Assembly (NCBI RefSeq): GCF_016937615.1
Contig: NZ_JAFHKI010000008.1
Coordinates: 1 to 41,732 of the forward strand
Direction of reading: 5' to 3'
DNA length: 41,732 nt
DNA from: Pseudomonas lactucae
GTDB taxonomy: Bacteria > Pseudomonadota > Gammaproteobacteria > Pseudomonadales > Pseudomonadaceae
This document shows, one piece after another, positions 33,828-41,732 of the stretch (its first letter is position 1; each line of letters starts with the position of its first letter). Under the pieces are notes generated by a model. That model saw only the letters and a list, made by a program, of their open reading frames with translations. It searched no databases and was not told the origin of the DNA. The position numbers were made by a program, and so were the translations under genes.

Positions 33828-35665
33828 GCATAGGCTCCCAAGTTCATGGTGGTGACGCCGTGCTGGGTATCGAGCAACTGGGCGCCGTCGTGATGGCAGA
33901 GGATTTCACTGCCGTTGTCCAGGTTGCGCCGGGGTGGCGCGGTGCGGTTGCACAGGCCGTCGACACGCACCGGGCAGCGATTGAGGAAGGTGCACAGTTG
34001 CGCCACATTCGCCCGCTCGCCCAGCGCCGGCAGGCTGTCGCATGCCGTGCCGCAGGTTTCCAGCCAGCCTTGGCGCAACTCGGGCACCGAGTGAATCAAC
34101 AGGTCGGTGTAGGGGTGGAACGGTGGCTCGGCAAACGACTCGCGGCTGCCAGCCTGCACCTTGTGGCCGCTGTACATCACCACAATGTCGTCGCACAGCG
34201 CACGCACGGTGGAGATGTCGTGGCTGATAAACAGGTAGGACACGCCCAGTTGCTGGCGCAAGTCGCGCAGCAGTTCGAGGATCGCCGCGCCCACCACGGT
34301 GTCGAGGGCCGAGGTCACCTCATCGCAGAGAATCAGGTCCGGCTTGGCCGCCAGTGCGCGGGCCAGGTTGACCCGCTGCTTTTGCCCGCCGGACAACTCG
34401 TTGGGGCGCCGTTCGGCGAGGTCGCGTGGCAGGCGCACCAGGTCGAGCAGTTCACCGATACGCGCCTGCAGCGCCGCGCCTTTGAGGCCGAAATACATTT
34501 TCAACGGCCGACTGATGATGGCCGCCACGCTGTGCATCGGGTTGAGCGCGGTGTCGGCGTTCTGGAACACCATCTGGATGCGGCGGAATTGTTCCGGGGT
34601 GCGCTCGGCAAGGCTGCCGCCCAGCGGTTGGCCGTCGAACGTCAAACCGCCGAGGGCCGGGGTCAGCAGCCCGGCCACCACACGCGCCAGGGTGGATTTG
34701 CCGGAGCCCGACTCACCGATCACGCCAATGGCCTGGCCGCGTCGCACGGTCAGCTCGATGTCTTCGAGCACCCGAATGCTCGGCATGCCTTGCAGGTTCT
34801 TGTTGCCGTAGCCGGCGGTCAGGCCGCTGATGGTCAGCAGCGGTGCGTCTTCGGCCACCCCGCACGGCGGGCGAATGGTGGTGTCCGGACGTGCGGCGGC
34901 CAGCAGGCTGCGGGTGTAGGCGTGGGCCGGGGCCTTGAGCAGCGGCGCGGTGGCGCTTTGCTCAAGGATCTGCCCGCCGTTGAGCACCACGATCTGGTCG
35001 GCCATCTGCGCCACCACCGCCAGATCGTGGGACACGTACACCGCCGTGGCGCCGCGCTCGCGCACTACGCGTTTGAACGCGCGCAGCACGTCGATCTGGG
35101 TGGTCACGTCCAGCGCCGTGGTCGGCTCGTCGAGCACCACCAACAGCGGGTCGCTGATCAGCGCCATCGCCGCCATCACCCGTTGCAGTTGCCCGCCGGA
35201 GACCTGGTGCGGGTAGCGTTGGCCAATGCGCTCCGGGCCCGGCAGCGCGAGGTCGCGGAACAGCCCGATCGCCTTGGCGTACAACTCGGCCCGGGTGCCC
35301 AGGCCATGGATCAATGCGCCCTCCACCACCTGGTCGATCAGTCGTTTAGCCGGGTTGAACGCCGCCGCCGCGCTTTGAGCGATATAGGAAACCCGGTTGC
35401 CGCGCAGGCCTTGCAGCTGTTTTTCATTCAGGGTGAGCATGTCGTGCTCACCGACCCGCACCACACCGCCGGACAGGCGACAGCCGCGCCGCGCATAGCC
35501 AAGCAGCGCCAGGGCGATGGTGGTCTTGCCCGAGCCGGACTCACCGATCAACGCCAGTACTTCACCTTTTTCCAGGGCAAAGCTCACGCCCTTGACGATC
35601 TCTACCTCGCCGCGCTCGCCACAGGCGACGACGCGCAGGTCTTCGACGCGAATCAATTCGCTCAT
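33824..35665 (-). CDS. Fused oligopeptide/opine ABC transporter ATPase (DppD-DppF type)
   Basis: A 613-aa protein with two complete ATPase units. The first (residues 1-260) has Walker A GESGSGKTT (41-49), signature VSGGQ (155-159) and Walker B LDEPTTALD (178-186). The second (about 275-530) has GESGSGKST (317-325), LSGGQ (424-428) and CDEVTSALD (447-455). The C-terminal Cys-rich tail (NVAQLCTFLNRCPVRVDGLC) fits the oligo-HPY domain that follows DppF/OppD ATPases and may hold an Fe-S or zinc site. Fusion of DppD and DppF in one chain is a known variant. It begins one base after the DppC-type stop, and energises the DppB/DppC channel for import. Confidence 0.95.
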   Translation of the reverse strand: MSELIRVEDLRVVACGERGEVEIVKGVSFALEKGEVLALIGESGSGKTTIALALLGYARRGCRLSGGVVRVGEHDMLTLNEKQLQGLRGNRVSYIAQSAAAAFNPAKRLIDQVVEGALIHGLGTRAELYAKAIGLFRDLALPGPERIGQRYPHQVSGGQLQRVMAAMALISDPLLVVLDEPTTALDVTTQIDVLRAFKRVVRERGATAVYVSHDLAVVAQMADQIVVLNGGQILEQSATAPLLKAPAHAYTRSLLAAARPDTTIRPPCGVAEDAPLLTISGLTAGYGNKNLQGMPSIRVLEDIELTVRRGQAIGVIGESGSGKSTLARVVAGLLTPALGGLTFDGQPLGGSLAERTPEQFRRIQMVFQNADTALNPMHSVAAIISRPLKMYFGLKGAALQARIGELLDLVRLPRDLAERRPNELSGGQKQRVNLARALAAKPDLILCDEVTSALDTVVGAAILELLRDLRQQLGVSYLFISHDISTVRALCDDIVVMYSGHKVQAGSRESFAEPPFHPYTDLLIHSVPELRQGWLETCGTACDSLPALGERANVAQLCTFLNRCPVRVDGLCNRTAPPRRNLDNGSEILCHHDGAQLLDTQHGVTTMNLGAYA

Positions 35666-35666
35666 T

Positions 35667-36542
35667 TCAATGGCCTCCCGTGCGTCGACTGCGTCTGGAC
35701 GACAAATAGTCGATCAGCAGATTCACACCGATGGTCAGCGTGCCGATGGCCAGCGCCGGAATAATGATCGCCAGCGCCCCCTGGTTGAGGCCGCCGATGT
35801 TTTCCCGCACCAGCGAGCCGAGGTCGGCATCCGGCGGTTGCACACCGAGGCCCAGAAAGCTCATGCCGCTGAGCAGCAGCACGATGTAGCCGAAACGCAG
35901 GCCCAGGTCGGTCAGTACCGGGTTGAGCATATTCGGCAGGATCTCCATGCACGCCACGTACAAGCGGCGCTCGCCTCGGGTGCGCGCAACCTGCACGTAT
36001 TCCAGCGCCTCGATATTGACCGCCATGCTGCGCGCCACGCGGAACGAGCCGGGGATGTAACTGATCACGGCCGTGCAGATCAGCAGCGTCACCGATGAAC
36101 CGAATGCCGAGACCATGATCAGCGCGAGCATTTTGCTCGGGATCGAAATGAAGGCGTCCATGATGCGGCTGATGATTTCGTCCAGCCACTTGGGCGAGAC
36201 CACCGACAACAGCGCACAACCGGTGCCTAACGTGCTGGCCAGCAAGGCCGCCACCAGCGCCAGCCCGACGGTGAAGCGCGCGCCCACCAGCACGCGACTA
36301 AGCATGTCGCGCCCCAGGTAATCGGTGCCGAATGGATGCGCGAGGCTGAAGCCTTCGAAGATGTTGTCCGAGACCACTTCGCCCACCGGATGTGGCGCCA
36401 GCCACGGACCCAACAGCGCCACCAGCAGCCAGGCCACGCACACCACGCCACCCACCAGGCCCAGCCAGGACGGGCCGCTGGAGACCTTGGCCAGGGCCAG
36501 CGCGGAGGACACCGGCTTGGACTTCGCAATGAGGTTGTTCAT
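35667..36542 (-). CDS. DppC-type ABC transporter permease
   Basis: A 291-aa inner-membrane permease of the peptide/nickel/opine importer family. The N-terminal TM (SWLGLVGGVVCVAWLLVALLGPWLAPHP) is followed by HPFGTDYLGRDMLSRVLVGAR, the standard DppC motif. The binding-protein-dependent-transport domain has the EAA-type loop EALEYVQVARTRGERRLYVACMEILPNMLNPV. Five to six TM helices are visible. The ATG at 36542 overlaps the DppB-type stop (ATGA). A different frame on the same strand also stays open here but is not used. Confidence 0.95.
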   Translation of the reverse strand: MNNLIAKSKPVSSALALAKVSSGPSWLGLVGGVVCVAWLLVALLGPWLAPHPVGEVVSDNIFEGFSLAHPFGTDYLGRDMLSRVLVGARFTVGLALVAALLASTLGTGCALLSVVSPKWLDEIISRIMDAFISIPSKMLALIMVSAFGSSVTLLICTAVISYIPGSFRVARSMAVNIEALEYVQVARTRGERRLYVACMEILPNMLNPVLTDLGLRFGYIVLLLSGMSFLGLGVQPPDADLGSLVRENIGGLNQGALAIIIPALAIGTLTIGVNLLIDYLSSRRSRRTGGH

Positions 36543-37495
36543 TGGTTTCTCAGCCTCGGGTTGGAAAGAATCGCGCACAGGTCGGCCAACAGCACCAGGC
36601 CCAGGTAAGCGGCGCAGAACAACATGGTGCAGGCTTGCACCAGCGCCATGTCGCGATTGGTCACGGCATCGACCATCAAGCTGGCAATGCCGGGATAGTT
36701 GAAGATGGTTTCGACGATCACCACCCCGCCCAACAGGTACGACAGGCTCAGGGCGATGGCGTTGGCAATCGGTCCGATGGCATTGGGCAAGGCATGGCGC
36801 AGCACGACGCGGATCGGGCTGACGCCCTTCAGACGCGCCATTTCCACGTAGGCGCTGTCGAGCTGGTCGATCACGGCGGCGCGGGTCATGCGCGCCATTT
36901 GCGCGACGATCACGCAGCACAGGGTCATCACCGGCAAGGCATAGGTGCGCATGAATTGCAGCGGTGAGCTGATGTCGCTGGCGTAAGACAGCGCCGACAG
37001 CCAACCGAGGTTGACCGCGAAAATCAGCACCGCGAGAGTCGCCACCAGAAACTCCGGCACGGCGACCATCGCCAGCGTGACAAAGCTCAGGCAGCTGTCG
37101 ATGCGCCCGCCCCGGCCCATCGCCGAGCCGATGCCGAGCACCAGTGCCACCGGCACCGAGACCAGTGCCGTGGCGCCCGCGAGCATCAGGGTGTTGGGCA
37201 CCCGGCCCGCCATCAGTTCACCCACGGGCATGGCGTTGGACACCGACACGCCCATGTCGCCGGTGAGCAGGCTCATCAACCAGTGCAGGTAACGCAACAC
37301 ACCGGGCTGGTCCAACCCCAGTTTCAGGCGCAGGGCCGCCACCTGTTCAGGGGTGGCGAACTGGCCCAGGGATTGTTGCGCCGCGTCCCCCGGCAGTACC
37401 GCCGTGATCGCGAACACGACCATGGACACGATCAACAAGGTCACGACCCCTGCGCCGAAGCGCCGGCCAATCAACCACAGTGTCTTGCTATTCAT
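36539..37495 (-). CDS. DppB-type ABC transporter permease
   Basis: A 318-aa permease. The N-terminal TM and loop (RRFGAGVVTLLIVSMVVFAITAVLPGDAAQQSLG) is the DppB signature, and the EAA loop reads DSAYVEMARLKGVSPIRVVLRHALPNAIGPI. Six TM helices. The start is placed at 37495 (MNSKTLWLIG); the frame is open further upstream but runs into the binding-protein gene. It is 13 bp downstream of the binding-protein gene and overlaps DppC by four bases. Works with DppC and the fused ATPase for uptake. Confidence 0.95.
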   Translation of the reverse strand: MNSKTLWLIGRRFGAGVVTLLIVSMVVFAITAVLPGDAAQQSLGQFATPEQVAALRLKLGLDQPGVLRYLHWLMSLLTGDMGVSVSNAMPVGELMAGRVPNTLMLAGATALVSVPVALVLGIGSAMGRGGRIDSCLSFVTLAMVAVPEFLVATLAVLIFAVNLGWLSALSYASDISSPLQFMRTYALPVMTLCCVIVAQMARMTRAAVIDQLDSAYVEMARLKGVSPIRVVLRHALPNAIGPIANAIALSLSYLLGGVVIVETIFNYPGIASLMVDAVTNRDMALVQACTMLFCAAYLGLVLLADLCAILSNPRLRNQ

Positions 37496-37508
37496 CGCAC
37501 TGCCCTCC

Positions 37509-39146
37509 TCAAGCGTCCAGCCACACCTGCTCGGCGAACATGTAGCCCATGAAGCCGCCCAGCGGGTTGCTGTCATAACCCTTGATGCGTTGGTCCACGC
37601 CGTCGATGTTGCTGATGAACACCGGCACGCCGATACCGCAGTGATCGTGCACCAGGGTCTGCATGTCGCCATACATTTTGGCGCGCTTGGCGTCATCGGT
37701 TTCGCCACGGGCGAGCATCAGCAATTGGTCGAACTGGTCGTTCTGCCAGCCGGACTCGTTCCACGGTGCCTTGGACTGGAAGAACTGCGAGAACATCACG
37801 TCGGCATTCGGCCGTGGGTTGATGTTGCCGAAGCTCAAGGGGTGCTTCATCCAGTGGTTGGACCAGTAGCCGTCGCTGGGCAGGCGGTTCACATCAAGCT
37901 TGAGCCCGGCCTGCTTCGCCGATTGCTGCAACAGCACAGCGATGTCCACCGAACCGGTCGCGGCCGGTGACGCCATCAGCGGCATGGTGATGCTTTCCAT
38001 GCCGGCTTTCTTGAGCAGGAACTTGGCTTTTTCCGGGTCGTAGACCGTCTGCGGCAGGTCGGTGTTGAAGTAACGCGAACCCGGCGCGATCGGATGGTCG
38101 TTGCCGACCACGGCAAAGCCACGGAACACCGCCGACTTGACCTGCTCACGGTCCAGCAACAGCTTCATGGCCTGGGTGAATTCCGGGCTTTTGCCGGGCA
38201 GTTGGTCCTGACGGATGATCAAGTCAGTGTAGTTGCCCGACGGCGCATCGACGACGCGGTGTTTGGCGCTGGCCTTGATACGCGTAGTGGAGCGTGGGTT
38301 GACCTCGTTGATCATGTGCACATCGCCCGACAACAGCGCATTGACCCGCGACGGCTCGTCGCCGATGGCGATGAACTCGATCTCGTCGAGGTACGGCAGG
38401 CCTGGCTTCCAGTAGTTCTTGTTGCGCACCGCAACCGAACGCACACCGGGCTTGAACTCGCCGACGGTGAAGGGGCCGGTGCCGATGCCTTTATTGAAGT
38501 CGGTGGTGCCCTCGGGCACGATCAACAGGTGCGACACGGCGAGGATCGACGGCAACTCGGCGTTGGGCGCGCTGAGGCGGATCTGCACTTCGTTCGGCCC
38601 GCTGGCCTTGATTTCGGCGAACTGCTCCAGCAGCGCCATGACTTTGGAACCGGTGATCGGGTCCTTCTGACGGACCAGGGAGAACACCACATCGGCGGCG
38701 GTCAGCGGCTTGCCGTTGTGGAAGGTCACGTCCTTGCGCAAGGTGATGGTCCACAGAGTGGCGTCGGTGTTGTCGATGCGCTCGGCCAGTTCCAGTTGCG
38801 GCACCAGGTGCTTATCGAAGCGGGTCAGGCCGTTGTAGAACATGTAGTGGCGCACGTAGTCGGTGGACAGCGCGCCCTTGGCCGGGTCGAGGGTGTCGGC
38901 GGTGGAGGTGGACATGCCCGCCACCCGGATCTTGCCGCCGGGCTTGCCTTTGCCGGCCGCTGTCGCTTCATCGGCGAACACCTTGCCGGCGGCACCGAAC
39001 AGGCTGCCCGCGCCGGCGGCGGCCACACCGGCCACGCCAAGCATCTGCAAGGCGTGGCGGCGTGACATGCCGCGATTGAGGCTTTCGAAGACCCGCAGGC
39101 TGTCTGCGCCGGAGATCAGCTCAGGGGTGTTTTTGTTGTCAGTCAT
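37509..39146 (-). CDS. Family-5 ABC substrate-binding protein with Tat signal
   Basis: A 545-aa extracytoplasmic solute-binding protein (SBP_bac_5; DppA/OppA/opine-type). The N-terminus carries a twin-arginine motif, MSRRHALQMLGVAGVAAAG, at about residues 27-45, with cleavage near KVFADEA. It is longer than a Sec signal and would be exported folded by the Tat system, which is less common for this family. Conserved stretches: DTLDPAKGALSTDYVRHYMFYNGLTRFD, DVTFHNGKPLTAADVVFSLVR and NDHPIAPGSRYF. The start at 39146 avoids an upstream extension that overlaps the flavin oxidase gene. It defines the substrate of the importer; binding-site residues do not let me name it. Confidence 0.93.
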   Translation of the reverse strand: MTDNKNTPELISGADSLRVFESLNRGMSRRHALQMLGVAGVAAAGAGSLFGAAGKVFADEATAAGKGKPGGKIRVAGMSTSTADTLDPAKGALSTDYVRHYMFYNGLTRFDKHLVPQLELAERIDNTDATLWTITLRKDVTFHNGKPLTAADVVFSLVRQKDPITGSKVMALLEQFAEIKASGPNEVQIRLSAPNAELPSILAVSHLLIVPEGTTDFNKGIGTGPFTVGEFKPGVRSVAVRNKNYWKPGLPYLDEIEFIAIGDEPSRVNALLSGDVHMINEVNPRSTTRIKASAKHRVVDAPSGNYTDLIIRQDQLPGKSPEFTQAMKLLLDREQVKSAVFRGFAVVGNDHPIAPGSRYFNTDLPQTVYDPEKAKFLLKKAGMESITMPLMASPAATGSVDIAVLLQQSAKQAGLKLDVNRLPSDGYWSNHWMKHPLSFGNINPRPNADVMFSQFFQSKAPWNESGWQNDQFDQLLMLARGETDDAKRAKMYGDMQTLVHDHCGIGVPVFISNIDGVDQRIKGYDSNPLGGFMGYMFAEQVWLDA

Positions 39147-39241
39147 AGCAAGGCTACCTGTCGATAATCGGAAGAATCGAGTGCTCGCGGATGTCCGGAG
39201 CGTCCTGGAAACGCAAACGACGGTGACGCAACAACGGCAAC

Positions 39242-40516
39242 TCAGTGCAAATAGTCCTGGAAGCGGTAATAGGCACCCACAAAGGGCAGGAACCAGGGTT
39301 TGCCGAAATGCCCGGGAATCGCCGGCCACTCAAGGTCCCGCCAGGGGTTGGCCGCGGCATTGCCGGCCATCACCTCGGCCATCACCTGGCCCATGTGCAC
39401 CGACATCTGCACGCCATGGCCGCTGTAGCCCATGGAATGGAACACGCCGCCATGCTGGCCGGCGCGGGGCAGGCGGTCGGACGTCATGTCCACCAGGCCG
39501 CCCCAGCAGTAGTCGATCTTGACCTGGGCCAACTGCGGGAACATGTTCAGCATCGCCGCCTGCAGCACCTTGCCGCTCTTGGCGTCGGAGACGCTGTCGG
39601 ACATCGCAAACCGTGCACGTCCGCCAAACAGCAGCCGGTTGTCCGGGGTGAGGCGGAAGTAATTGCCGATCATGCGGCTGGTCACATAAGCCCGGTGCTG
39701 GGGCAGCAACTGGTCGATCAGGGCCTGGGGCAAGACTTCGGTGGCGATGACAAAACTGCCCACCGGCACAATGCGCCGGCGATACCAGCCGAGGTCGCCA
39801 TGCTGGCAAGCACCAGTGGCCAGCAACACTTGCCCGGCATGCAGCGAGCCTTTGGCGGTGTTGACCTGATAGCCGCCGGCCCTGGCCTGCCAGTCCTTGA
39901 CCTGGGTGTGTTCGTAAATCATCGCCCCACGCCGCGCCGCCGCTTCGGCCAAGCCGACACCAAAGCGACCGACATGCATCTGCACGCCGTTGCGTTGCAG
40001 CAAGCCACCGTGGAACTGTGCCGAATTGACTTCCGTCTGGGTCTGTTCGGCGCTGAGCAACTCGACGTTGGCATCCACCTCCCGGCGGATCAGCTCGCAG
40101 GTGCGGGCCAGGCCTTCGTAATGCATCGGCTTGGCCGCCAGCTTGAGTTTGCCGTTGCGCACCAGGTCGCAGGCGATCCCTTCCTGCTCGACCAGCGACA
40201 CCACCGTCTGCACGGCACTTTCATAGGCCTGGTAATAGGCACGCGCCCTGGCGGCACCGAGGCTGGCATGCAACCCGGCGTAATCCTGGGCGACGCCGGT
40301 ATTGCACTGCCCGCCGTTGCGCCCCGAGGCTTCGCCGATCACGCGACCGGCGTCGAGCACCACCACACTGGCGCCCTTGAGCGCCAGCGCCCGCGCCGCC
40401 GCCAGGCCGGTGAAACCGCCACCGACCACGGCCACATCGACCTGCTTGGGCAAGCCGCCCAGTTGCGCACCGGTAAACGCCGGTGCGGTGTCGAGCCAAT
40501 AGGATTCGCTGCCCAT
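39242..40516 (-). CDS. FAD-dependent oxidoreductase, gamma-glutamylputrescine oxidase (PuuB/PauB)-like
   Basis: A 424-aa DAO-superfamily oxidase. The FAD motif is VDVAVVGGGFTGLAAARALALKG, and LDAGRVIGEASGRNGGQCNTG is typical of PuuB/PauB-type amine oxidases. The C-terminal part (DRLPRAGQHGGVFHSMGYSGHGVQMSVHMGQVMAEVMAG) matches the same family. Relatives oxidise the primary amine of gamma-glutamylputrescine or similar to an aldehyde with release of ammonia and peroxide; the aldehyde then goes to a GabD/PauC-like dehydrogenase, and such enzymes are encoded downstream. Start at 40516; it is 19 bp after the HAD gene and 95 bp before the binding-protein gene. Confidence 0.88.
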   Translation of the reverse strand: MGSESYWLDTAPAFTGAQLGGLPKQVDVAVVGGGFTGLAAARALALKGASVVVLDAGRVIGEASGRNGGQCNTGVAQDYAGLHASLGAARARAYYQAYESAVQTVVSLVEQEGIACDLVRNGKLKLAAKPMHYEGLARTCELIRREVDANVELLSAEQTQTEVNSAQFHGGLLQRNGVQMHVGRFGVGLAEAAARRGAMIYEHTQVKDWQARAGGYQVNTAKGSLHAGQVLLATGACQHGDLGWYRRRIVPVGSFVIATEVLPQALIDQLLPQHRAYVTSRMIGNYFRLTPDNRLLFGGRARFAMSDSVSDAKSGKVLQAAMLNMFPQLAQVKIDYCWGGLVDMTSDRLPRAGQHGGVFHSMGYSGHGVQMSVHMGQVMAEVMAGNAAANPWRDLEWPAIPGHFGKPWFLPFVGAYYRFQDYLH

Positions 40517-40535
40517 GTCGTGCCCCTTGTGTGCG

Positions 40536-41204
40536 TTACAGACCGACCAGCGCCGGCAGCCCACCGATATCGGTGATCTGCTGGTAACCGAAGAAGGCAT
40601 TGCCCGGGACTTCATGGCCACGGGCAACGAATGCCTTGTGCTTGATCTTCATGTCATGGGCCGGCATCAGGTCATAACGGAAGCTGGACGACACATGCAA
40701 GATGTCTTCCGGGCCGCAGCCGAGGTTGTCGAGCATGAACTCGAAGGCCGCCAGGCGCGGCTTGTAGGCCTGGGCCTGTTCGGCGGTGAACACCTTGTGG
40801 AACGGCGCGCCGAGCTTGTCGACGTTGGACATGATCTGACTGTCGCTGGCATTGGAGAAAATCACCAGGGGAATCTTGTCGGCAATCTTCGACAGACCGG
40901 CCGGCACATCCGCATGGGGGCCCCAGGTCGGCACGGCGTCGTAATACAGTTGGCCTTCCTCGCGGTAATCGATACCCCAGCGTTTGCAGGTACGGGCCAG
41001 GGCGGTCTTGAGAATTTCATCGTAGGGGCGCCAGTCGCCCATGACCTGGTCGAGGCGGTAGGCCGAGAAGTCTTTGACGAACTGATCCATCTGTTCAGGC
41101 TTGATGCGATCGGCGAACAGCTCGCGGGTCATGGTGCCCATATGGAAGTTGGTCAGCGTACCGTAGCAGTCGAACGTGATGAATTTGGGACGAAGAAAGC
41201 TCAT
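40536..41204 (-). CDS. Haloacid dehalogenase type II-like HAD hydrolase
   Basis: A 222-aa HAD hydrolase. Motif I is FITFDCYGTLTN (D nucleophile, Tyr at +2: the DxYGT form of L-2-haloacid dehalogenases rather than the DxD of phosphatases). Motif II is LVIFSNASDSQ, motif III is the Lys in QAYKPRLAAFEFML, and the last motif is SSSFRYDLMPAHDM. This subfamily includes true dehalogenases, but most genomic members in amino-acid operons have unknown substrates. It is the first gene of the leftward operon, so the promoter must lie in 41205-41460. The ATG at 41204 is preceded by a purine-rich ACTCCATGA-type context; upstream frame extension has no support. Confidence 0.87.
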   Translation of the reverse strand: MSFLRPKFITFDCYGTLTNFHMGTMTRELFADRIKPEQMDQFVKDFSAYRLDQVMGDWRPYDEILKTALARTCKRWGIDYREEGQLYYDAVPTWGPHADVPAGLSKIADKIPLVIFSNASDSQIMSNVDKLGAPFHKVFTAEQAQAYKPRLAAFEFMLDNLGCGPEDILHVSSSFRYDLMPAHDMKIKHKAFVARGHEVPGNAFFGYQQITDIGGLPALVGL

Positions 41205-41475
41205 GGAGTGCGGTCCTGAAGGTCGTTTAAGGAGACAAGCGTTCGCTGCCCTGGCGGCGCGTCGGCCTCGTTGCAGCACAGCTTCATTACACCACTGTGA
41301 AATCAGCATATGCCGTCTAAAACGACCCGCACTCAATACAAACCACCGTTTTGGTGGCTGGGCTCAGCAGACTTTGCGGTGCGCGCCAGGCTTGGGCAGA
41401 GCCTTTGTTTGTGCGCTTTTAGAGGGCTTTTGAGGTGGGGAGGCTCAAGGATGGGGGGTGTGGGCGGCAGAAAGT
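41205..41475. other. Promoter region of the catabolic operon
   Basis: About 270 bases upstream of the first operon gene. It must hold the operon promoter, but I see no confident -35/-10 pair or regulator palindrome. No gene is supported here. Confidence 0.4.
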
Positions 41476-41527
41476 ATTGAGTGCATATCCGTTTCTGCGG
41501 TAACGGCGGATATTGGCTGCGCCCTTA
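41476..41527. repeat. Interspersed repeat, copy 1
   Basis: 52 bases beginning ATTGAGTGCATATCC and ending GCCCTTA, with the core TTTCTGCGGTAACG. Copy 2 at 41617-41668 differs at about seven positions, in the same orientation. The sequence type (CATATCCNTTTCTGCGGTAACGNCGG) is familiar from P. fluorescens intergenic regions (memory). Confidence 0.8.
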
Positions 41528-41540
41528 TGTATGCAGATCA

Positions 41541-41579
41541 AAATGTAGGAGGGGTGGTGCGACGATTCGACTTGCTCCC
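41541..41579. repeat. REP-like element
   Basis: Holds the 24-base core GGTGCGACGATTCGACTT plus GCTCCC (41556-41579), identical to 27133-27156. Preceded by TGTAGGAGGGG. Here the pairing arm on the right is lost, so it is a repeat rather than a terminator. Confidence 0.75.
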
Positions 41580-41616
41580 GATGGCGGCCTGACAGCCGAC
41601 CAGGATGGTGGATCAG

Positions 41617-41668
41617 ATTGAGTACATATCCATTTCTGCGGTAACGACGGCTATGGGTTCCGCCCTTA
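41617..41668. repeat. Interspersed repeat, copy 2
   Basis: Second copy of the 52-base repeat at 41476. The sequence then continues (TTACGGCGGGTCACTTTTGG..) to the window end with a hairpin-forming ACTTTTGG/CCAAAAGT pair, a familiar tail of this repeat type. Confidence 0.78.
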
Positions 41669-41732
41669 CGGCGGGTCACTTTTGGAAGAGCGCCAAAAGT
41701 AACCAAAAACGCTTCGCCCCAACACTCGGCAC

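Noticed and set aside
33860..35764. 634-codon rightward frame opposite the fused ATPase gene
   Set aside because: Antisense shadow produced by high GC; the minus strand encodes two complete ATPase units.
35662..36219. Second leftward frame inside the DppC gene
   Set aside because: Out-of-frame shadow (Arg/His/Pro-rich); the DppC frame has all family motifs.
41556..41579. CRISPR-like direct repeat with 27133-27156
   Set aside because: Only two copies 14 kb apart, both in intergenic hairpins: REP-like elements.
41419..41706. 95-codon leftward frame with repeated RRYRRNGY
   Set aside because: The repeated peptide comes from the two copies of the 52-base intergenic repeat; not a gene.
1..41732. 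CRISPR arrays, tRNA or rRNA genes, insertion sequences, prophage
   Set aside because: Looked for repeat-spacer patterns, cloverleaf sequences, transposase motifs and phage structural genes; none seen.

Overview
The window looks like chromosome of a fluorescent Pseudomonas (P. fluorescens group). It is GC-rich and carries pvdA (pyoverdine ornithine hydroxylase) behind a perfect PvdS iron-starvation box. It also has a DUF3077/DUF6124-type small gene behind a structured leader, REP-like hairpins between convergent genes, and typical Pseudomonas catabolic and LPS genes. No rRNA, tRNA, phage, insertion sequence or CRISPR array was seen.

Layout: 0.2-2.2 kb, a radical-SAM/TIGR03915 putative DNA-repair pair under a LexA-like box. 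2.3-3.8 kb, pvdA and its PvdS box. 4.0-5.8 kb, a degenerate TAP-type hydrolase and a LysR regulator. 5.8-11.6 kb, a secreted PPC-domain protein and an ATPase/permease/lipocalin-lipoprotein operon resembling AttEFGH. 11.9-14.4 kb, a histidine phosphatase and an ArnT-type glycosyltransferase (LPS remodelling). 14.4-16.2 kb, an AT-rich ABC exporter pair of foreign look. 16.5-17.0 kb, a structured leader and a DUF6124 gene. 17.0-19.9 kb, a LysR regulator divergent from idnO-idnD (L-idonate to gluconate). 19.9-21.7 kb, a hipBA toxin-antitoxin pair next to a phospholipase-D N-terminal remnant. 22.0-23.4 kb, a small membrane protein coupled to a DUF1835-type protein. 23.5-41.2 kb, a large catabolic locus. 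41.2-41.7 kb, a promoter region and interspersed repeats.

The catabolic locus is the most interesting part. A tightly coupled leftward operon runs from a dehalogenase-type HAD protein through a PuuB-like flavin oxidase, a Tat-exported family-5 binding protein, DppB, DppC and a fused double ATPase. It continues through a three-subunit flavoenzyme (2Fe-2S protein, FAD/BFD protein, DAO-type protein), an ArgE-type deacylase, a GabD-type dehydrogenase and a tartrate-dehydrogenase homologue. GabT, a second HAD protein and an Lrp regulator follow, with ghrA on the other strand. Together they suggest import of a peptide-, opine- or gamma-glutamyl-amine-like compound, its oxidative and hydrolytic breakdown, and funnelling through a GABA/succinic-semialdehyde-like route. 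The substrate is unknown.

One caution covers the whole window: seven otherwise intact genes are split by eleven frameshifts. Every one is repaired by adding a single C or G, mostly in short C or G runs. This pattern points to systematic base loss in the sequence rather than decay, so these genes are listed as single full-length CDSs with the break marked.
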